Made by a program: the position numbers and the translations under genes. A stretch of 64,000 bases of DNA, from positions 1 through 64,000 of the forward strand of contig NZ_JAASQV010000006.1 in NCBI RefSeq assembly GCF_011761945.1. Reading direction: 5' to 3'. The DNA is from Sphingomonas leidyi (GTDB lineage: Bacteria > Pseudomonadota > Alphaproteobacteria > Sphingomonadales > Sphingomonadaceae). Every line of letters begins with the position of its first letter. Position 1 is the stretch's first letter. The notes beneath the pieces were generated by a model that saw only the letters and a list, made by a program, of their open reading frames with translations, was not told the DNA's origin and did no database searches. Shown piece after piece: positions 1 through 9,400 of the stretch.

Positions 1-2
1 TC

Positions 3-1046
3 AAGTCCGACGTCGAGGCGTTCGATGCGTGGTGTAGGCGCAACAACCGGATTGCACTGCCGGCGACGGCCGAGACGGTGGCCGACTATCTCGACTCGCG
101 GGCAGGCAAGGGGAGCCGCCCAGCCTCGCTATCCCGCTACAAGGCGTCGATCGCCAAGATCCATCAGTTGCTCGAACTCAAGGACCCAACCCCCGCGCCG
201 CTGGTGAAGCTGCGGCTGCAAGCGGTGCGCCGTGAGAAGGGCGCAGCGCAGAAGCAGGCAAGGCCGCTGCGGTTCAAGGGGCCGGTGCGCGACGTGGAAC
301 GCGACAAGGCGCGTGGTCTCAACGTCCGGTCGCTGCTCGAGAGCTGCGGAAACGATCTGCCGGGGCTGCGCGATCGCGCGCTGCTGTCTGCCGCCTATGA
401 CACCGGCCTGCGTGCGTCCGAGTTGGTAGCCGTGGCCATCGAGCATATCGAAGAGGCGATCGATCCCGAGGCGCGGCTGCTGCAGATCCTGCGCAGCAAG
501 GGCGATCAAGACGGGGAGGGGGCAACCGCCTATCTCAGCCCGCGTACCGTGTCGGCGATCGCGGCCTGGACCGAAGCGGCCGGGATCACGGCGGGGCCGC
601 TGTTCCGGCGGGTGCAGGTGCGGCGCTACAAGGCGCGCGCCGCCGTGCGCGGTCGGCCGATCGACAGCATCTCGGGGCGGGAGACCTGGGATCTGCGCAA
701 GACGCTGCCCAGGCCTGCGGTGAAGGCGCGGGTCGAATATGACATCGGCACCGTCGCGCTGCACCCGGGTTCGATCGGGCCGATCTTCCGCTCGATCATC
801 CAGCGCGCGTTCGATCGTGGCGCTCTGCCCGACCTCACAGCCGAGGATCTGGCGCGGCTGCTCAAGGGCATCAGCGCGCACTCGACGCGGATCGGGCTGA
901 ACCAGGATCTGTTTGCGAGCGGAGAGGATCTGGCTGGGATCATGGATGCATTGCGGTGGAAGTCACCGCGAATGCCACTCGCCTATAATCGCAACCTTGC
1001 TGCAGAGCAGGGCGCAGCGGGCAGGCTGATGGCGAAGATCGGCTGA
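3..1046 (+). CDS. Tyrosine recombinase / phage-type integrase, 5' end outside window
   Basis: The frame is open from the first bases of the window, so the N-terminus is missing. It would catalyse site-specific strand exchange. The N-terminal part (DAWCRRNNRIALPATAETVADYL region) resembles a SAM-like core-binding domain. The catalytic part shows the expected order of residues: Arg in TGLRASEL, Lys in LRSKGDQ, His-x-x-Arg in ISAHSTRIG, Trp in ALRWKSP and the nucleophilic Tyr in LAYNRNL near the C-terminus. All key residues are present, so the enzyme could be active. Placed next to a nuclease-like gene and a long metal-resistance block, it probably marks one end of a mobile or island region. The family call is firm; XerC/XerD type versus phage-type is not resolved. 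Confidence 0.85.
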   Translation, partial: KSDVEAFDAWCRRNNRIALPATAETVADYLDSRAGKGSRPASLSRYKASIAKIHQLLELKDPTPAPLVKLRLQAVRREKGAAQKQARPLRFKGPVRDVERDKARGLNVRSLLESCGNDLPGLRDRALLSAAYDTGLRASELVAVAIEHIEEAIDPEARLLQILRSKGDQDGEGATAYLSPRTVSAIAAWTEAAGITAGPLFRRVQVRRYKARAAVRGRPIDSISGRETWDLRKTLPRPAVKARVEYDIGTVALHPGSIGPIFRSIIQRAFDRGALPDLTAEDLARLLKGISAHSTRIGLNQDLFASGEDLAGIMDALRWKSPRMPLAYNRNLAAEQGAAGRLMAKIG

Positions 1047-1167
1047 TGGGGTCGCTGGTCGACTCGATTGCAGGAGGGCGTCGCTCCCCAAGCAACCTCA
1101 TCGGACCGGCATGAGCTTATGGAGCTGGCCGGTGGCCCTTGCCAGCAGCGGCACAATGGTCCGTGTT

Positions 1168-2463
1168 TCAGGGAAGGGGGCTTGAGATCGCCTTGATGGC
1201 CTTCAATCCCGTTCCAAAACGAGCGATCGCGTCCCTGTTTCTCTCCAGCTCGCCATAGGGCAGATAGGCGAAGTCGAGATCGGCAATACGGCTGAAAGCC
1301 GGGCGACGGAGTTGCGCGCGAACGTCCTGCTCGCGCGCATTCGGTGCGACCAGGAATAGCCCGGCGGCAGCGTGCAGATCGCTCCCCGACAGCGCCAGAT
1401 CGAGCATGCGCACGATCCCCGAGTAGATCGAGGTCGAATGTTCAACCTCGAACGCGGCGGCGACGCCGTCGCCACCCTTCGCCAGCCACAACACGTCGAT
1501 GAGGCGGATCGAGTCCGCTCCGGGAGAGGTCGCAATGGCGTCTGGAAGGCGCTCGAGGCATCCCTGTCCAAGCGGGCAGCCAGCGTGAAGTCGACCGCGG
1601 TCATTGGCGGCGATCCACACATCGTAACCGAGGGCATGGCCGAGGTCGCGCAGCCAGGCCTGGATTTCGGCGTGCGTGCGATCGGTTTCGCCCTGCGCGG
1701 CGGCTGTCTTGTCGAGCCGGCTTGCCTCCGCTCTGGCATGTTCCAATCTGCCGAGCCAGTCGTCGGCCGCCGTTGCGTCATCCTCCAGCGGTGGCGCGGG
1801 ATAGCGGCCCGAGCCAATGTCGAACAACAGTCCGCCGATCGCGCCGAGATCGTTGGAGAGCAACTCGCGGTAACGGTCGTTGAGGTCGAGGATGCCGGCG
1901 CGCATGGCGAGAAAATGATCCCATGACCCGAGCTTCACCTTGGCGCCGGTGACGGCATTGTAGCCCTTGACGATCGCGGTATTGAAGGGCGGCACCAGCG
2001 TCGGGTGAAGGAAATAGAGCAGGTTGGCCGCCGCCGGCCCCAGCCCCTTGATCTTGAGCGCGTCTATGCTGCGGATGTGGCTGATGATCTCCTCGGCGGT
2101 ATCGCAGCACGAGCAATTGTCGAGCAGGCGACCGAACGCCCGCTGGTTGTCCGGGCTTTCGTAGATGTCTGGAATGCGCAGCTTGGGCTTCCACAGCCAG
2201 GCATGGTCGGCGCCCTTGAAGATCTGCCGCTGTTCGGCGATCGAGTGGACAACCGTTTCCAGTGACGAGCCGCGATAGGCGACGCCGAACCGCCCACTTT
2301 CGATTTCTGCGACCACCTGCTGCAGCCCGCGACGGATGGAGCGGAAGTTTTTCAGCCGTTCGTCCCACAGAAACCAGGAGCGATAGGTGGCGCCGGGATC
2401 GTCTCGCCAACGACGGACAAGCTCGCTCACGAGATCATGATGTGTCGCGGGTAACAAGGTCAT
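1168..2463 (-). CDS. HhH-motif protein with C-terminal restriction-endonuclease-like domain
   Basis: I do not recognise a named family. The central part has a helix-hairpin-helix-like stretch (IKGLGPAAANLLYFLHP) as in DNA glycosylases and other DNA-binding proteins. The C-terminal third contains VAAAFEVEHSTSIYSGIVR, which looks like a PD-(D/E)xK-type E-x-E active-site strand as annotated in some type II restriction-like proteins. A DNA-recognition plus nuclease role is an inference. I place the start at the ATG at 2463 (about 431 aa). A TTG start at 2535 would add 24 residues. A strong AAGGAG (2488-2493) actually serves a five-codon leader (ATG 2477) whose stop overlaps the 2463 ATG, suggesting translational coupling. 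No methyltransferase partner is visible nearby. Confidence 0.6.
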   Translation of the reverse strand: MTLLPATHHDLVSELVRRWRDDPGATYRSWFLWDERLKNFRSIRRGLQQVVAEIESGRFGVAYRGSSLETVVHSIAEQRQIFKGADHAWLWKPKLRIPDIYESPDNQRAFGRLLDNCSCCDTAEEIISHIRSIDALKIKGLGPAAANLLYFLHPTLVPPFNTAIVKGYNAVTGAKVKLGSWDHFLAMRAGILDLNDRYRELLSNDLGAIGGLLFDIGSGRYPAPPLEDDATAADDWLGRLEHARAEASRLDKTAAAQGETDRTHAEIQAWLRDLGHALGYDVWIAANDRGRLHAGCPLGQGCLERLPDAIATSPGADSIRLIDVLWLAKGGDGVAAAFEVEHSTSIYSGIVRMLDLALSGSDLHAAAGLFLVAPNAREQDVRAQLRRPAFSRIADLDFAYLPYGELERNRDAIARFGTGLKAIKAISSPLP

Positions 2464-2656
2464 ACTGGCTGGGTCATCTAAACTGGGCTCCTTGCCGTTC
2501 AGGCTATCGCGAGCAAGGGCGGCTTGCACGTTCAATGTGCGATCCGCGAAGCGTGCTCAAATTGTCGGTGATCGCGCAGGGAAACGCCGCTGGCATTGGG
2601 CGTTGCCGGTCGCAACCGTCGACCGGGCGCACAGCCAGGCAGACGGCCGGCACGGG

Positions 2657-2680
2657 CGTCGCCGCCCGGGAGCGGCGACG
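2657..2680. terminator. 9-bp perfect stem hairpin after the cus operon
   Basis: Arms CGTCGCCGC and GCGGCGACG are perfect complements around a 6-nt loop. It lies just beyond the 3' end of the CusF-like gene on the minus strand. On the plus strand a run of five T follows about 9 nt later, so the polarity is ambiguous. It is probably the transcriptional end of the cus operon, but the minus-side U-tract is poor. Confidence 0.4.
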
Positions 2681-2711
2681 CAACCAGCTTTTTCCGGTCG
2701 AACTTAGCGGA

Positions 2712-3101
2712 TCACTGCTTTGCGATCGCGGTGACCTCGCCATCGCTGCCCTTGAGCGAGAGGTCGAAATCGACCTTGTCGCCGACCTTGACCGCATCGG
2801 TGATCGACGGCGCGGCCTTGAACGCCATCGTCATCGCGGGCCACTTGGCCTCCGGGATCGGACCATGATCGAGCGTGATCGTGCCTGCCGCCTTGTCGAT
2901 CGCGGTGACGGTGCCATGGCCCTTGGCCTTGATCGCGGCGTTCGCGTCAGGCGCCATCGACATGTTGCCCATGTCGCCGCTCATGGTCGCGGCGGGCGCC
3001 GCCTCGTTGGTCTCAGTCGCAACGGGGGCCTCCGCCTTCTTGCCGCACGCGGCAGTCAGGGCGGCGAGGCCGAGGGCAATGGTCAGTCGTGCATGGTTCA
3101 T
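2712..3101 (-). CDS. CusF-like copper-binding lipoprotein
   Basis: Small exported protein of about 129 aa. The N-terminus carries a lipobox (LAALTAAC), so it should be a membrane-anchored periplasmic lipoprotein. After a Met-rich linker comes a CusF-type OB fold: a His in TITLDHGPIP and the WPAMTM motif, which in CusF provide the Trp, Met and His that bind Cu(I)/Ag(I). It would act as a metallochaperone feeding the adjacent RND pump. The last gene of the cusCBA operon, it starts inside the end of cusA. An upstream ATG at 3116 overlaps the cusA stop, but AAGGAG lies six bases before the ATG at 3101, so I use that start. The pump adaptor carries its own CusF domain, so the system has two. Confidence 0.85.
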   Translation of the reverse strand: MNHARLTIALGLAALTAACGKKAEAPVATETNEAAPAATMSGDMGNMSMAPDANAAIKAKGHGTVTAIDKAAGTITLDHGPIPEAKWPAMTMAFKAAPSITDAVKVGDKVDFDLSLKGSDGEVTAIAKQ

Positions 3102-3112
3102 CGTCTTCTCCT

Positions 3113-6100
3113 TCATGATGAAACGGGTTGAGGGATGGGATCGGTCTTGGGCCGGCGCAACAGCAGGTAGGCGGCGGGCAGGACGAACATTGAGAGCAAG
3201 GGCGCGGTCAGCATGCCGCCGATCATCGGCGCGGCAATCCGGCTCATGACCTCCGAACCCGCGCCTGATCCCAGCAGGATCGGCAGCAGGCCGGCCAGGA
3301 TCACCGCCACCGTCATCGCCTTGGGACGGACGCGCAGCAGCGCGCCTTCGCGCACGGCGGCCTCGACCTCGGCAGCGTCCGGATGTGCGCCGCGCTCGGC
3401 CAGCGCGTTCTTGAGATAGATCAGCATCACCACCCCGAACTCGGCGGAGACGCCGGCGAGCGCGATGAACCCGACCCCGGTGGCGATCGACTGGTTGAAC
3501 CCCAGCAGATAAAGCGTCCAGATGCCGCCGGTCAGCGCAAACGGCAGCGTCCCCATGATCAGCGCCGCCTCGTCGAAGCGGCCGAAGATGAGGTAGAGCA
3601 GCACGAAGATGATCAGCAGCGTCGCGGGCACGACCAGCTTCAAGCGGTCGACCGCGCGCTCGAGATATTCGAACTGGCCAGAGTAAGCGATGCTGACCCC
3701 AGGCGAGAGCCTGACCTGTTTCGCCACCGCACGCTGCAGATCGCCGACCACCGAGGCAAGATCGCGCCCGCGCACATCGACGTAGACCCAGGTCGAAGGC
3801 CGGGCATTCTCGGTCTTGAGCATCGGCGGTCCCTCGGCGATCGAGACGTTTGCCACGGTGCCCAAGGTGATCTGCTGGCCCGCGGGCGTCAGGATCGGTA
3901 GCGCCCGCAGCCTTTCGAGGCTGTCGCGCAATTCGCGCGGATAGCGCACGCTGATCGGATAGCGGGCGAGGCCCTCGACCGTCTCGCCGATCGTCTCGCC
4001 GCCGATCGCGCCGGAGACGATGGCCTGGACGTCGGCGATGTTGAGCCCGAACCGCGCGGCGGCGGCGCGGTCTATGTCGACATCGACATAGCGTCCGCCG
4101 GTCAGCCGCTCGGCGAGCGCCGAGCTGACGCCGGGCACGCTCCTGGCCACGGTCTCGACATCATGCGCGATGCGGTCGAGCTCGGCGAGGTCACTGCCCG
4201 ACACCTTGACCCCGATCGGGCTCTTGATGCCCGTCGCGAGCATGTCGATGCGGTTGCGGATCGGCGGCACCCAGATATTGGCGAGACCCGGAAGCTTCAC
4301 CCGGCGATCGAGCTCGTCGACAAGGCGTTCGGGCGTCATGCCCGACCGCCACTGGTCGCGGGGCTTGAATTGGATTGTCGTCTCGAACATTTCGAGCGGC
4401 GCGGGATCGGTCGCGGTCTCGGCGCGGCCGGCCTTGCCGAACACGCTTTCGACTTCGGGCACGGTCTTGATCAGGCGGTCGGTCTGCTGGAGCAGCTCAC
4501 TCGCCTTGGCGGCCGAGAGGCCCGGCAGCGCCGAGGGCATGTAGAGCAGGTCGCCCTCGTCGAGATTGGGCATGAACTCGCCGCCGAGCCGGCTGAGCGG
4601 CCAGGCCGTGGTGGCGAACACCAGAGCCGCGATCAGCAGCACTGCCTTGGGCCGCTTCATCGTCCAGTCGATCGCGGGCCGGTAGATATTGGTGAGCCAG
4701 CGATTGACCGGATTGGCCTGCTCGGCCGGAATGCGGCCCCGGATCAGCCATCCCATCAGGATCGGCACCAGGGTCACCGACAGGATCGCGGCCGCGCCCA
4801 TCGCATAGGTCTTGGTGAAGGCGAGCGGCGCGAACAGCCGGCCTTCCTGCGCCTCCAGGGTGAAGACCGGAATGAACGACAGCGTGATGATCAGCAGGCT
4901 GAAGAACAGCGCCGGCCCGACCTCGGCCGCCGCCTCGGTGACGACGATCCAGCGCATCTCGCCATCGAGATGTCTGTCCGGGTGATCCTGCTCCCAGCGT
5001 TCGATCCTCTTGTGGGCGTTCTCGATCATGACGACCGCCGCATCCACCATCGCGCCGATGGCGATGGCGATGCCGCCCAGCGACATGATGTTGGCGTTCA
5101 CCCCCTGGAACCGCATTACGACGAACGCGGCCAGCACACCGAGCGGCAAGGTCAGGATCGCGACCAGCGCCGAGCGGACGTGCCAGAGGAACAGGGCGCA
5201 GACCAATGCGACGACGATGAACTCCTCGACCAGCTTGCGGGTGAGGTTCTCGACCGCGCGATCGATCAGCTGCGAGCGGTCATAGACCGTGACCACCTCG
5301 ACGCCCGGCGGCAGGCTTTTCCTGAGATCGGCGAGCTTGTCCTTGACCGCCGCGATGGTCTCACGGGCGTTCTTGCCTGACCGAAGAATAACGACGCCGC
5401 CGGCGACCTCGCCTTCGCCGTTCAGTTCGGCGATGCCGCGCCGCATCTCGGGGCCGACCTGGATCGTGGCGACATCGCCGAGCCGGACGGGCACGCCGCC
5501 CGCCGCAGTCTTGAGCGGGATTGCCCGGAAATCGTCGAGCGTTTTCAGATAGCCCGAGGCGCGGACCATATATTCGGCCTCGGCCATTTCCAGCACCGAG
5601 CCGCCGGCTTCCTGATTGGCTTGGCTGATCGCCTGCACTGCCTGGGCGTGGGTTACGCCGTAGGCCGCGAGCTTCACCGGATCGAGCAGCACCTGGTACT
5701 GCTTGACCATGCCGCCGATGCTGGCGACTTCGGCCACGCCGGTCACGGTCTTCAGCTCGTAGCGCAGGAACCAGTCCTGCAACCCGCGAAGCTGCGAGAG
5801 ATCGTGCCGGCCGGTGCGGTCGACCAGCGCATATTCATAGACCCAGCCGACCCCGGTCGCGTCCGGCCCGAGCGCGCTGCGGGCGCTGGCCGGCAACCGA
5901 CCCTGGACCTGGTTGAGATATTCGAGCACGCGGCTGCGCGCCCAGTAGAGATCGGTGCCGTCCTCGAAGATCACATAGACGAAGCTGTCGCCGAAGAAGC
6001 TATAGCCGCGCACCGTCTTGGCGCCGGGCACCGACAGCATGGTGGTGGTGAGCGGATAGGTGATCTGGTTCTCGACGATCTGCGGCGCCTGACCCGGATA

Positions 6101-6256
6101 GGAAGTGCGGATCACGACCTGCACGTCGGAAAGATCGGGCAGCGCGTCGATCGGGGTCGAGCGCACCGCCCACAGGCCCGCGCCGACCAGCGCGAGCATG
6201 CCGAGCACGACGAAGAAGCGGTTCCTCACCGACCAGCGGATGAGATGGGCGATCAC
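3113..6256 (-). CDS. cusA: Copper/silver RND efflux pump, inner-membrane subunit
   Basis: A 1047-aa heavy-metal-efflux RND transporter, the proton-driven engine of a tripartite pump that moves Cu(I)/Ag(I) from the periplasm or cytosol across the outer membrane. Family features visible are the N-terminal membrane anchor after MIAHLIRWSVRNR, the PDLSDVQV segment, the transmembrane-4 stretch GAMVDAAVVMIENAHK with its acidic residue, and twelve expected hydrophobic segments in two repeats. That TM4 signature is the CusA (monovalent cation) form rather than the CzcA form. It overlaps cusB by four bases (ATGA at 6253-6256) and is followed by the CusF-like gene, so the four genes form one minus-strand operon. 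Substrate assignment to copper/silver is from family and context. Confidence 0.93.
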   Translation of the reverse strand: MIAHLIRWSVRNRFFVVLGMLALVGAGLWAVRSTPIDALPDLSDVQVVIRTSYPGQAPQIVENQITYPLTTTMLSVPGAKTVRGYSFFGDSFVYVIFEDGTDLYWARSRVLEYLNQVQGRLPASARSALGPDATGVGWVYEYALVDRTGRHDLSQLRGLQDWFLRYELKTVTGVAEVASIGGMVKQYQVLLDPVKLAAYGVTHAQAVQAISQANQEAGGSVLEMAEAEYMVRASGYLKTLDDFRAIPLKTAAGGVPVRLGDVATIQVGPEMRRGIAELNGEGEVAGGVVILRSGKNARETIAAVKDKLADLRKSLPPGVEVVTVYDRSQLIDRAVENLTRKLVEEFIVVALVCALFLWHVRSALVAILTLPLGVLAAFVVMRFQGVNANIMSLGGIAIAIGAMVDAAVVMIENAHKRIERWEQDHPDRHLDGEMRWIVVTEAAAEVGPALFFSLLIITLSFIPVFTLEAQEGRLFAPLAFTKTYAMGAAAILSVTLVPILMGWLIRGRIPAEQANPVNRWLTNIYRPAIDWTMKRPKAVLLIAALVFATTAWPLSRLGGEFMPNLDEGDLLYMPSALPGLSAAKASELLQQTDRLIKTVPEVESVFGKAGRAETATDPAPLEMFETTIQFKPRDQWRSGMTPERLVDELDRRVKLPGLANIWVPPIRNRIDMLATGIKSPIGVKVSGSDLAELDRIAHDVETVARSVPGVSSALAERLTGGRYVDVDIDRAAAARFGLNIADVQAIVSGAIGGETIGETVEGLARYPISVRYPRELRDSLERLRALPILTPAGQQITLGTVANVSIAEGPPMLKTENARPSTWVYVDVRGRDLASVVGDLQRAVAKQVRLSPGVSIAYSGQFEYLERAVDRLKLVVPATLLIIFVLLYLIFGRFDEAALIMGTLPFALTGGIWTLYLLGFNQSIATGVGFIALAGVSAEFGVVMLIYLKNALAERGAHPDAAEVEAAVREGALLRVRPKAMTVAVILAGLLPILLGSGAGSEVMSRIAAPMIGGMLTAPLLSMFVLPAAYLLLRRPKTDPIPQPVSS

Positions 6257-7743
6257 TGGCCCGCCACCTTCGCCATATGCCGCAGCGTCGGTCCCGCCGG
6301 GGGCCGGTCGAACCCGAACCGGACCCGGTCACCCGCCTTGAAGCCGCGCGCGATGCCCGGATTGGCGAGCGCGAAGGTCATCGTCATCGCCGGCCAGTCG
6401 AGCGCGGGAACGGGCTCGTGGCTGAGCGTCACCGAATTGGCCGTGATCCGCTCGATCTTGCCCGTCGTCTCGTACAGCGTGGCTTTCGACGCCGGCGCGG
6501 CGATGGTCGCCGATGCCGCACCGCCGCCGATCGGCCGCGCCTCGATTCCCGACAGGCTCGCCTCGGAATCGATCAGGAACTGCCCCGAGACGACGACGTT
6601 CTCGCCGGGCGACAGGCCGGCAAGGATCTCGGTCTCGCCGCCTGCCTCGCGGCCGATGCGGACCTCGGCGGGATGATAGCGCCCGTCGCCTGCGGCCAGC
6701 ATGACGAGCGTGCGCCTGCCCGTGCGGATCACCGCTTCGCTCGGCACCAGCAGCGCCGGCTTGGCATCGCCGCCAAGCGCGACGCTGGCGAACATGCCCG
6801 GCCGCAACCGGCCGTCCCGGTTGGGCAGCTCGATCCGCACGGTGAGCGTGCGGCTGTCGGCCTGCGTGGTCGGCAGGATCGCGATCACCCGGCCGGCGAA
6901 GCGCTCGCCGGGGAAGCCCGCCAGCGTGGTGCTGGCATTCTGGCCGACCCGGACATCGCCCGCGCGCGCTTCGGGCACCGCGGCATTGAGCCAGACGGTG
7001 CCGAGCCCGCTTACCTGGGCGAGCGTCTGGCCCATGGCGAGCGTCACGCCGGCACGGGCGTCGAGCGTCTGGATCGTGCCCGAGATCGGCGTCGTGATCG
7101 TCACCACGCCGTTCGGGCGTCCGCTCCGCTCGACGCTGGCGATGAGGCCGTCGGACATGCCCATCAGCCGCAGTCGCTGGCGCGCGGCCGCGGTGAGGTC
7201 GGGCTTGCCGAGCCGCCTGACGCTCAGATATTCGGTCTGCGCGCCGCCCCATTCGGGCAGGAGCAGGTCCGCGATCGGCGCGCCGGCGCGGACCACGTCC
7301 CCGGGCGCTCGCGCATAGACGCGGCTCACGAACCCGCCCGAACGCGCCTGGATGACGGCGACGTCGCGCTGGTTGAAGTCGATCGTGCCGGTGACCTCGA
7401 GGGCCGAGGCAAGGCTGCCCATCTTCGCCGCGACGACCCGCAATCCCAGGCTCTGCCGCGCGGCGGGATCGACGGCGACCGTGGGGGCCGCGCCGGCGCT
7501 TCCTCCGTCCGCGTATCGCGGCACGAGCTGCATATCCATGAAGGGCGACTTGCCGGGCTTGTCGAACTTCTGGTTGGGGAACATCGGATCGTACCAGTAA
7601 AGGACTTTGCCTGCCCCGGCGGGCGTGGTCGCCTCCGATTGCGGTGCCTGGCGATGGCCAGCCCAATAGCCTGTGCCGCCGGCCAGCAGCGCGACAGCCA
7701 GGATCGATGCGCCCCAGCGCAGCGCGGATTTATCGAGCGTCAT
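6253..7743 (-). CDS. cusB: RND efflux periplasmic adaptor with C-terminal CusF domain
   Basis: A 496-aa membrane-fusion protein that joins CusA to the outer-membrane channel. The N-terminal hydrophobic anchor is followed by a heavy-metal-binding segment (YDPMFPNQKFDKPGKSPFMD, about residues 52-71), the barrel-sandwich and helical hairpin regions, and a C-terminal extension. That extension repeats the CusF fold with LSHEPVP and DWPAMTM, so the chaperone is fused to the adaptor. Fusions of this kind are known in alpha- and betaproteobacterial Cus systems. It overlaps cusC by four bases (7740-7743) and cusA by four bases. The start is the ATG at 7743, followed by a short basic segment and the signal-anchor helix. 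Confidence 0.92.
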   Translation of the reverse strand: MTLDKSALRWGASILAVALLAGGTGYWAGHRQAPQSEATTPAGAGKVLYWYDPMFPNQKFDKPGKSPFMDMQLVPRYADGGSAGAAPTVAVDPAARQSLGLRVVAAKMGSLASALEVTGTIDFNQRDVAVIQARSGGFVSRVYARAPGDVVRAGAPIADLLLPEWGGAQTEYLSVRRLGKPDLTAAARQRLRLMGMSDGLIASVERSGRPNGVVTITTPISGTIQTLDARAGVTLAMGQTLAQVSGLGTVWLNAAVPEARAGDVRVGQNASTTLAGFPGERFAGRVIAILPTTQADSRTLTVRIELPNRDGRLRPGMFASVALGGDAKPALLVPSEAVIRTGRRTLVMLAAGDGRYHPAEVRIGREAGGETEILAGLSPGENVVVSGQFLIDSEASLSGIEARPIGGGAASATIAAPASKATLYETTGKIERITANSVTLSHEPVPALDWPAMTMTFALANPGIARGFKAGDRVRFGFDRPPAGPTLRHMAKVAGQ

Positions 7744-9002
7744 GGCCGCTCCTCCCCATAGGTGATAGTGATGCGGACCGCGTCGCGCGCGACGTCGGCT
7801 TCGCGGTTGAGCGCCTCGACCTCGGCCTCCGCGAGCCCGAGCGTCGTGAGCAGCGCGGCGCCAAGGTCGAGCTTGCCGGCGCCATAGCTGTCGCGGTCGA
7901 GCTCGGCGCGGTGCCTGGCGAGTGGCACCAGCGTCTCGCGGGCATTGCGCAACCGGGAGAGATGCATGGCATGGTCTGCGAGATCGGCGTCGAGCTGCGC
8001 CACCAGCTCGCGGCGGATCGCCTCGCGGTCGAACCGACCCCCTTGCGCAAGGCTCTCGCTTGCAGCGATCCTGGGGTTCTGGCGCTTGCCGGCGAACAGC
8101 GGCAGGTCGATCGACACGCCGACCGAGGCCATGTCGCCGTACATGGGATCGCGCCGGCCATAGGTGACGCCGACCTTCCAGTCGGGGCGCTTGTCGGCGC
8201 GCGCGAGACGCACGTCCGCTTCGGCGACTGCGATCCGCGCGTCCTGCGCGCGCAGGGCGGGAAGCGCATCGATCCCGGCCCGTAGCCGGATCGGATCGAC
8301 ATCGAGCATCGGCGGGTCGCCCGTCGCCTGCGGGTCGGGGTCGCCGGTATAGCGCGCGAGCCGGGCCCGCGCCTGCGCCACCACCGCAGCCATCTCGGCG
8401 CGGCGATCGGCGATGGCGGCGCGGAGCTGGTCGGGCTCGAGCGCCTGGCTCGGGCGCGCGCTGCCCGACGCCAGGCGTGCGGTCACGGTCTTCTGCAGGT
8501 CGTCGAGGCTGGCATCGAGCAGGTCGAGCTGCCGGAGCCGGCGTTCTCCATAATAGAGATCGACCCAGGCGAGGGCGGTCTCGAGCCGCACGTTGCGGCC
8601 TTCGACCAGCTCGCCCGCCTCGGCGATACCGATATCGGCCGCGGCGCGCGCGGCGCGTGCATGGCGCTTGGCGAGATTGGGGAAGGTCTGGCTGAACCCG
8701 ATCGTCGCCATAGTGAAATCGTCGCGCGTGAAGCTGCCGGCATTGGGGCCGCTCACCGGGAAGTTCTGCAGGCCCAGGTCGAGCGTCGGATCGGGCAGGC
8801 GATCGGCCGCGACCGCCGAAGAGCGGGCGCCGGCTGTCGCCGCCGCGCGCGCCTTGAGGCTTGGCGCGTTGGCGGCAGCGAGCCTCACGGCCTGCTCGTA
8901 GGTGAGCGGGCCGGCCGACACCGGCACGGCCCAGGCGCTCGCAAGCGTCGCACCGATAGAGAGCAACAGGCGTCGCACAGCGCGCCTCGGCATCATGATC
9001 AT
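7740..9002 (-). CDS. cusC: Outer-membrane efflux channel, TolC family
   Basis: A TolC/CusC-like protein of about 420 aa that forms the outer-membrane exit duct of the Cus pump. A signal peptide (LLLSIGATLASAWAVPVSAG) is followed by two repeats rich in Ala, Leu and Arg, typical of the coiled-coil outer-membrane factor family. The frame is open from 9038, but GAGGGG lies about nine bases before the ATG at 9002, so that start (MIMMPRRAV) is preferred; 9011 is an alternative. It is the first of the four overlapping cus genes. No CusRS-type two-component system is adjacent, so control may come from MerR or ECF regulators elsewhere in the window. Confidence 0.9.
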   Translation of the reverse strand: MIMMPRRAVRRLLLSIGATLASAWAVPVSAGPLTYEQAVRLAAANAPSLKARAAATAGARSSAVAADRLPDPTLDLGLQNFPVSGPNAGSFTRDDFTMATIGFSQTFPNLAKRHARAARAAADIGIAEAGELVEGRNVRLETALAWVDLYYGERRLRQLDLLDASLDDLQKTVTARLASGSARPSQALEPDQLRAAIADRRAEMAAVVAQARARLARYTGDPDPQATGDPPMLDVDPIRLRAGIDALPALRAQDARIAVAEADVRLARADKRPDWKVGVTYGRRDPMYGDMASVGVSIDLPLFAGKRQNPRIAASESLAQGGRFDREAIRRELVAQLDADLADHAMHLSRLRNARETLVPLARHRAELDRDSYGAGKLDLGAALLTTLGLAEAEVEALNREADVARDAVRITITYGEERP

Positions 9003-9065
9003 GGATATCATCCCCTCATGACAGATGCGGCGCGCCAAGATGTGACGCGCCGCTCCGGAGCGGGT

Positions 9066-9323
9066 TTAGCCCTTGTCCGACCTGACTGCGCCGCGCATGC
9101 AGTCGGCGGCGCTTGCCTGCATCATCGCGCAATCGCAGCTGGCCATGTCCCGGCTGTCGGGCACCCATATGCGGACACGCGCAGGGCCAGTCGCCCGCGG
9201 ACCATATTGCGGCGCCGACCGCCATTCCCAATGGCCTTGCGGCGTGCGGCTCGCGTCGGTTGCAAGCGCAGGCGCGGCGAGACTGAGGGCCGCCACAAGG
9301 GCGGCCGGAAGCAGTTTGATCAT
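9066..9323 (-). CDS. Small exported cysteine-containing protein
   Basis: An 85-aa protein with a clear signal peptide (MIKLLPAALVAALSLAAPALA). The mature part has a His-Trp-Glu-Trp stretch and a Cys/Met-rich C-terminus (MASCDCAMMQASAADCM), suggesting soft-metal binding. I do not recognise a family. AAAGG is about eight bases before the ATG at 9323. It lies just upstream of cusC on the same strand, so it is probably co-transcribed with the pump. A periplasmic copper-binding role is inferred from composition and context only. Confidence 0.65.
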   Translation of the reverse strand: MIKLLPAALVAALSLAAPALATDASRTPQGHWEWRSAPQYGPRATGPARVRIWVPDSRDMASCDCAMMQASAADCMRGAVRSDKG

Positions 9324-9400
9324 CACGAAAACCTTTGACTGAAAAGAAGGAAACCGGGCGCGCACGCATCGATCGATGCGCGCAGCCCGTGCTCGTTCAA

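Noticed and set aside
129..881. Long minus-strand frame opposite the integrase
   Set aside because: It mirrors a high-GC coding gene and has Arg/Ala/Gly-rich composition with no domain or ribosome site.
4163..5380. 405-codon plus-strand frame opposite cusA
   Set aside because: Shadow of cusA: very Arg/Asp/His-rich with no recognisable domain.
6277..7761. 494-codon plus-strand frame opposite cusB
   Set aside because: Composition typical of an antisense shadow; cusB is clearly the real gene.
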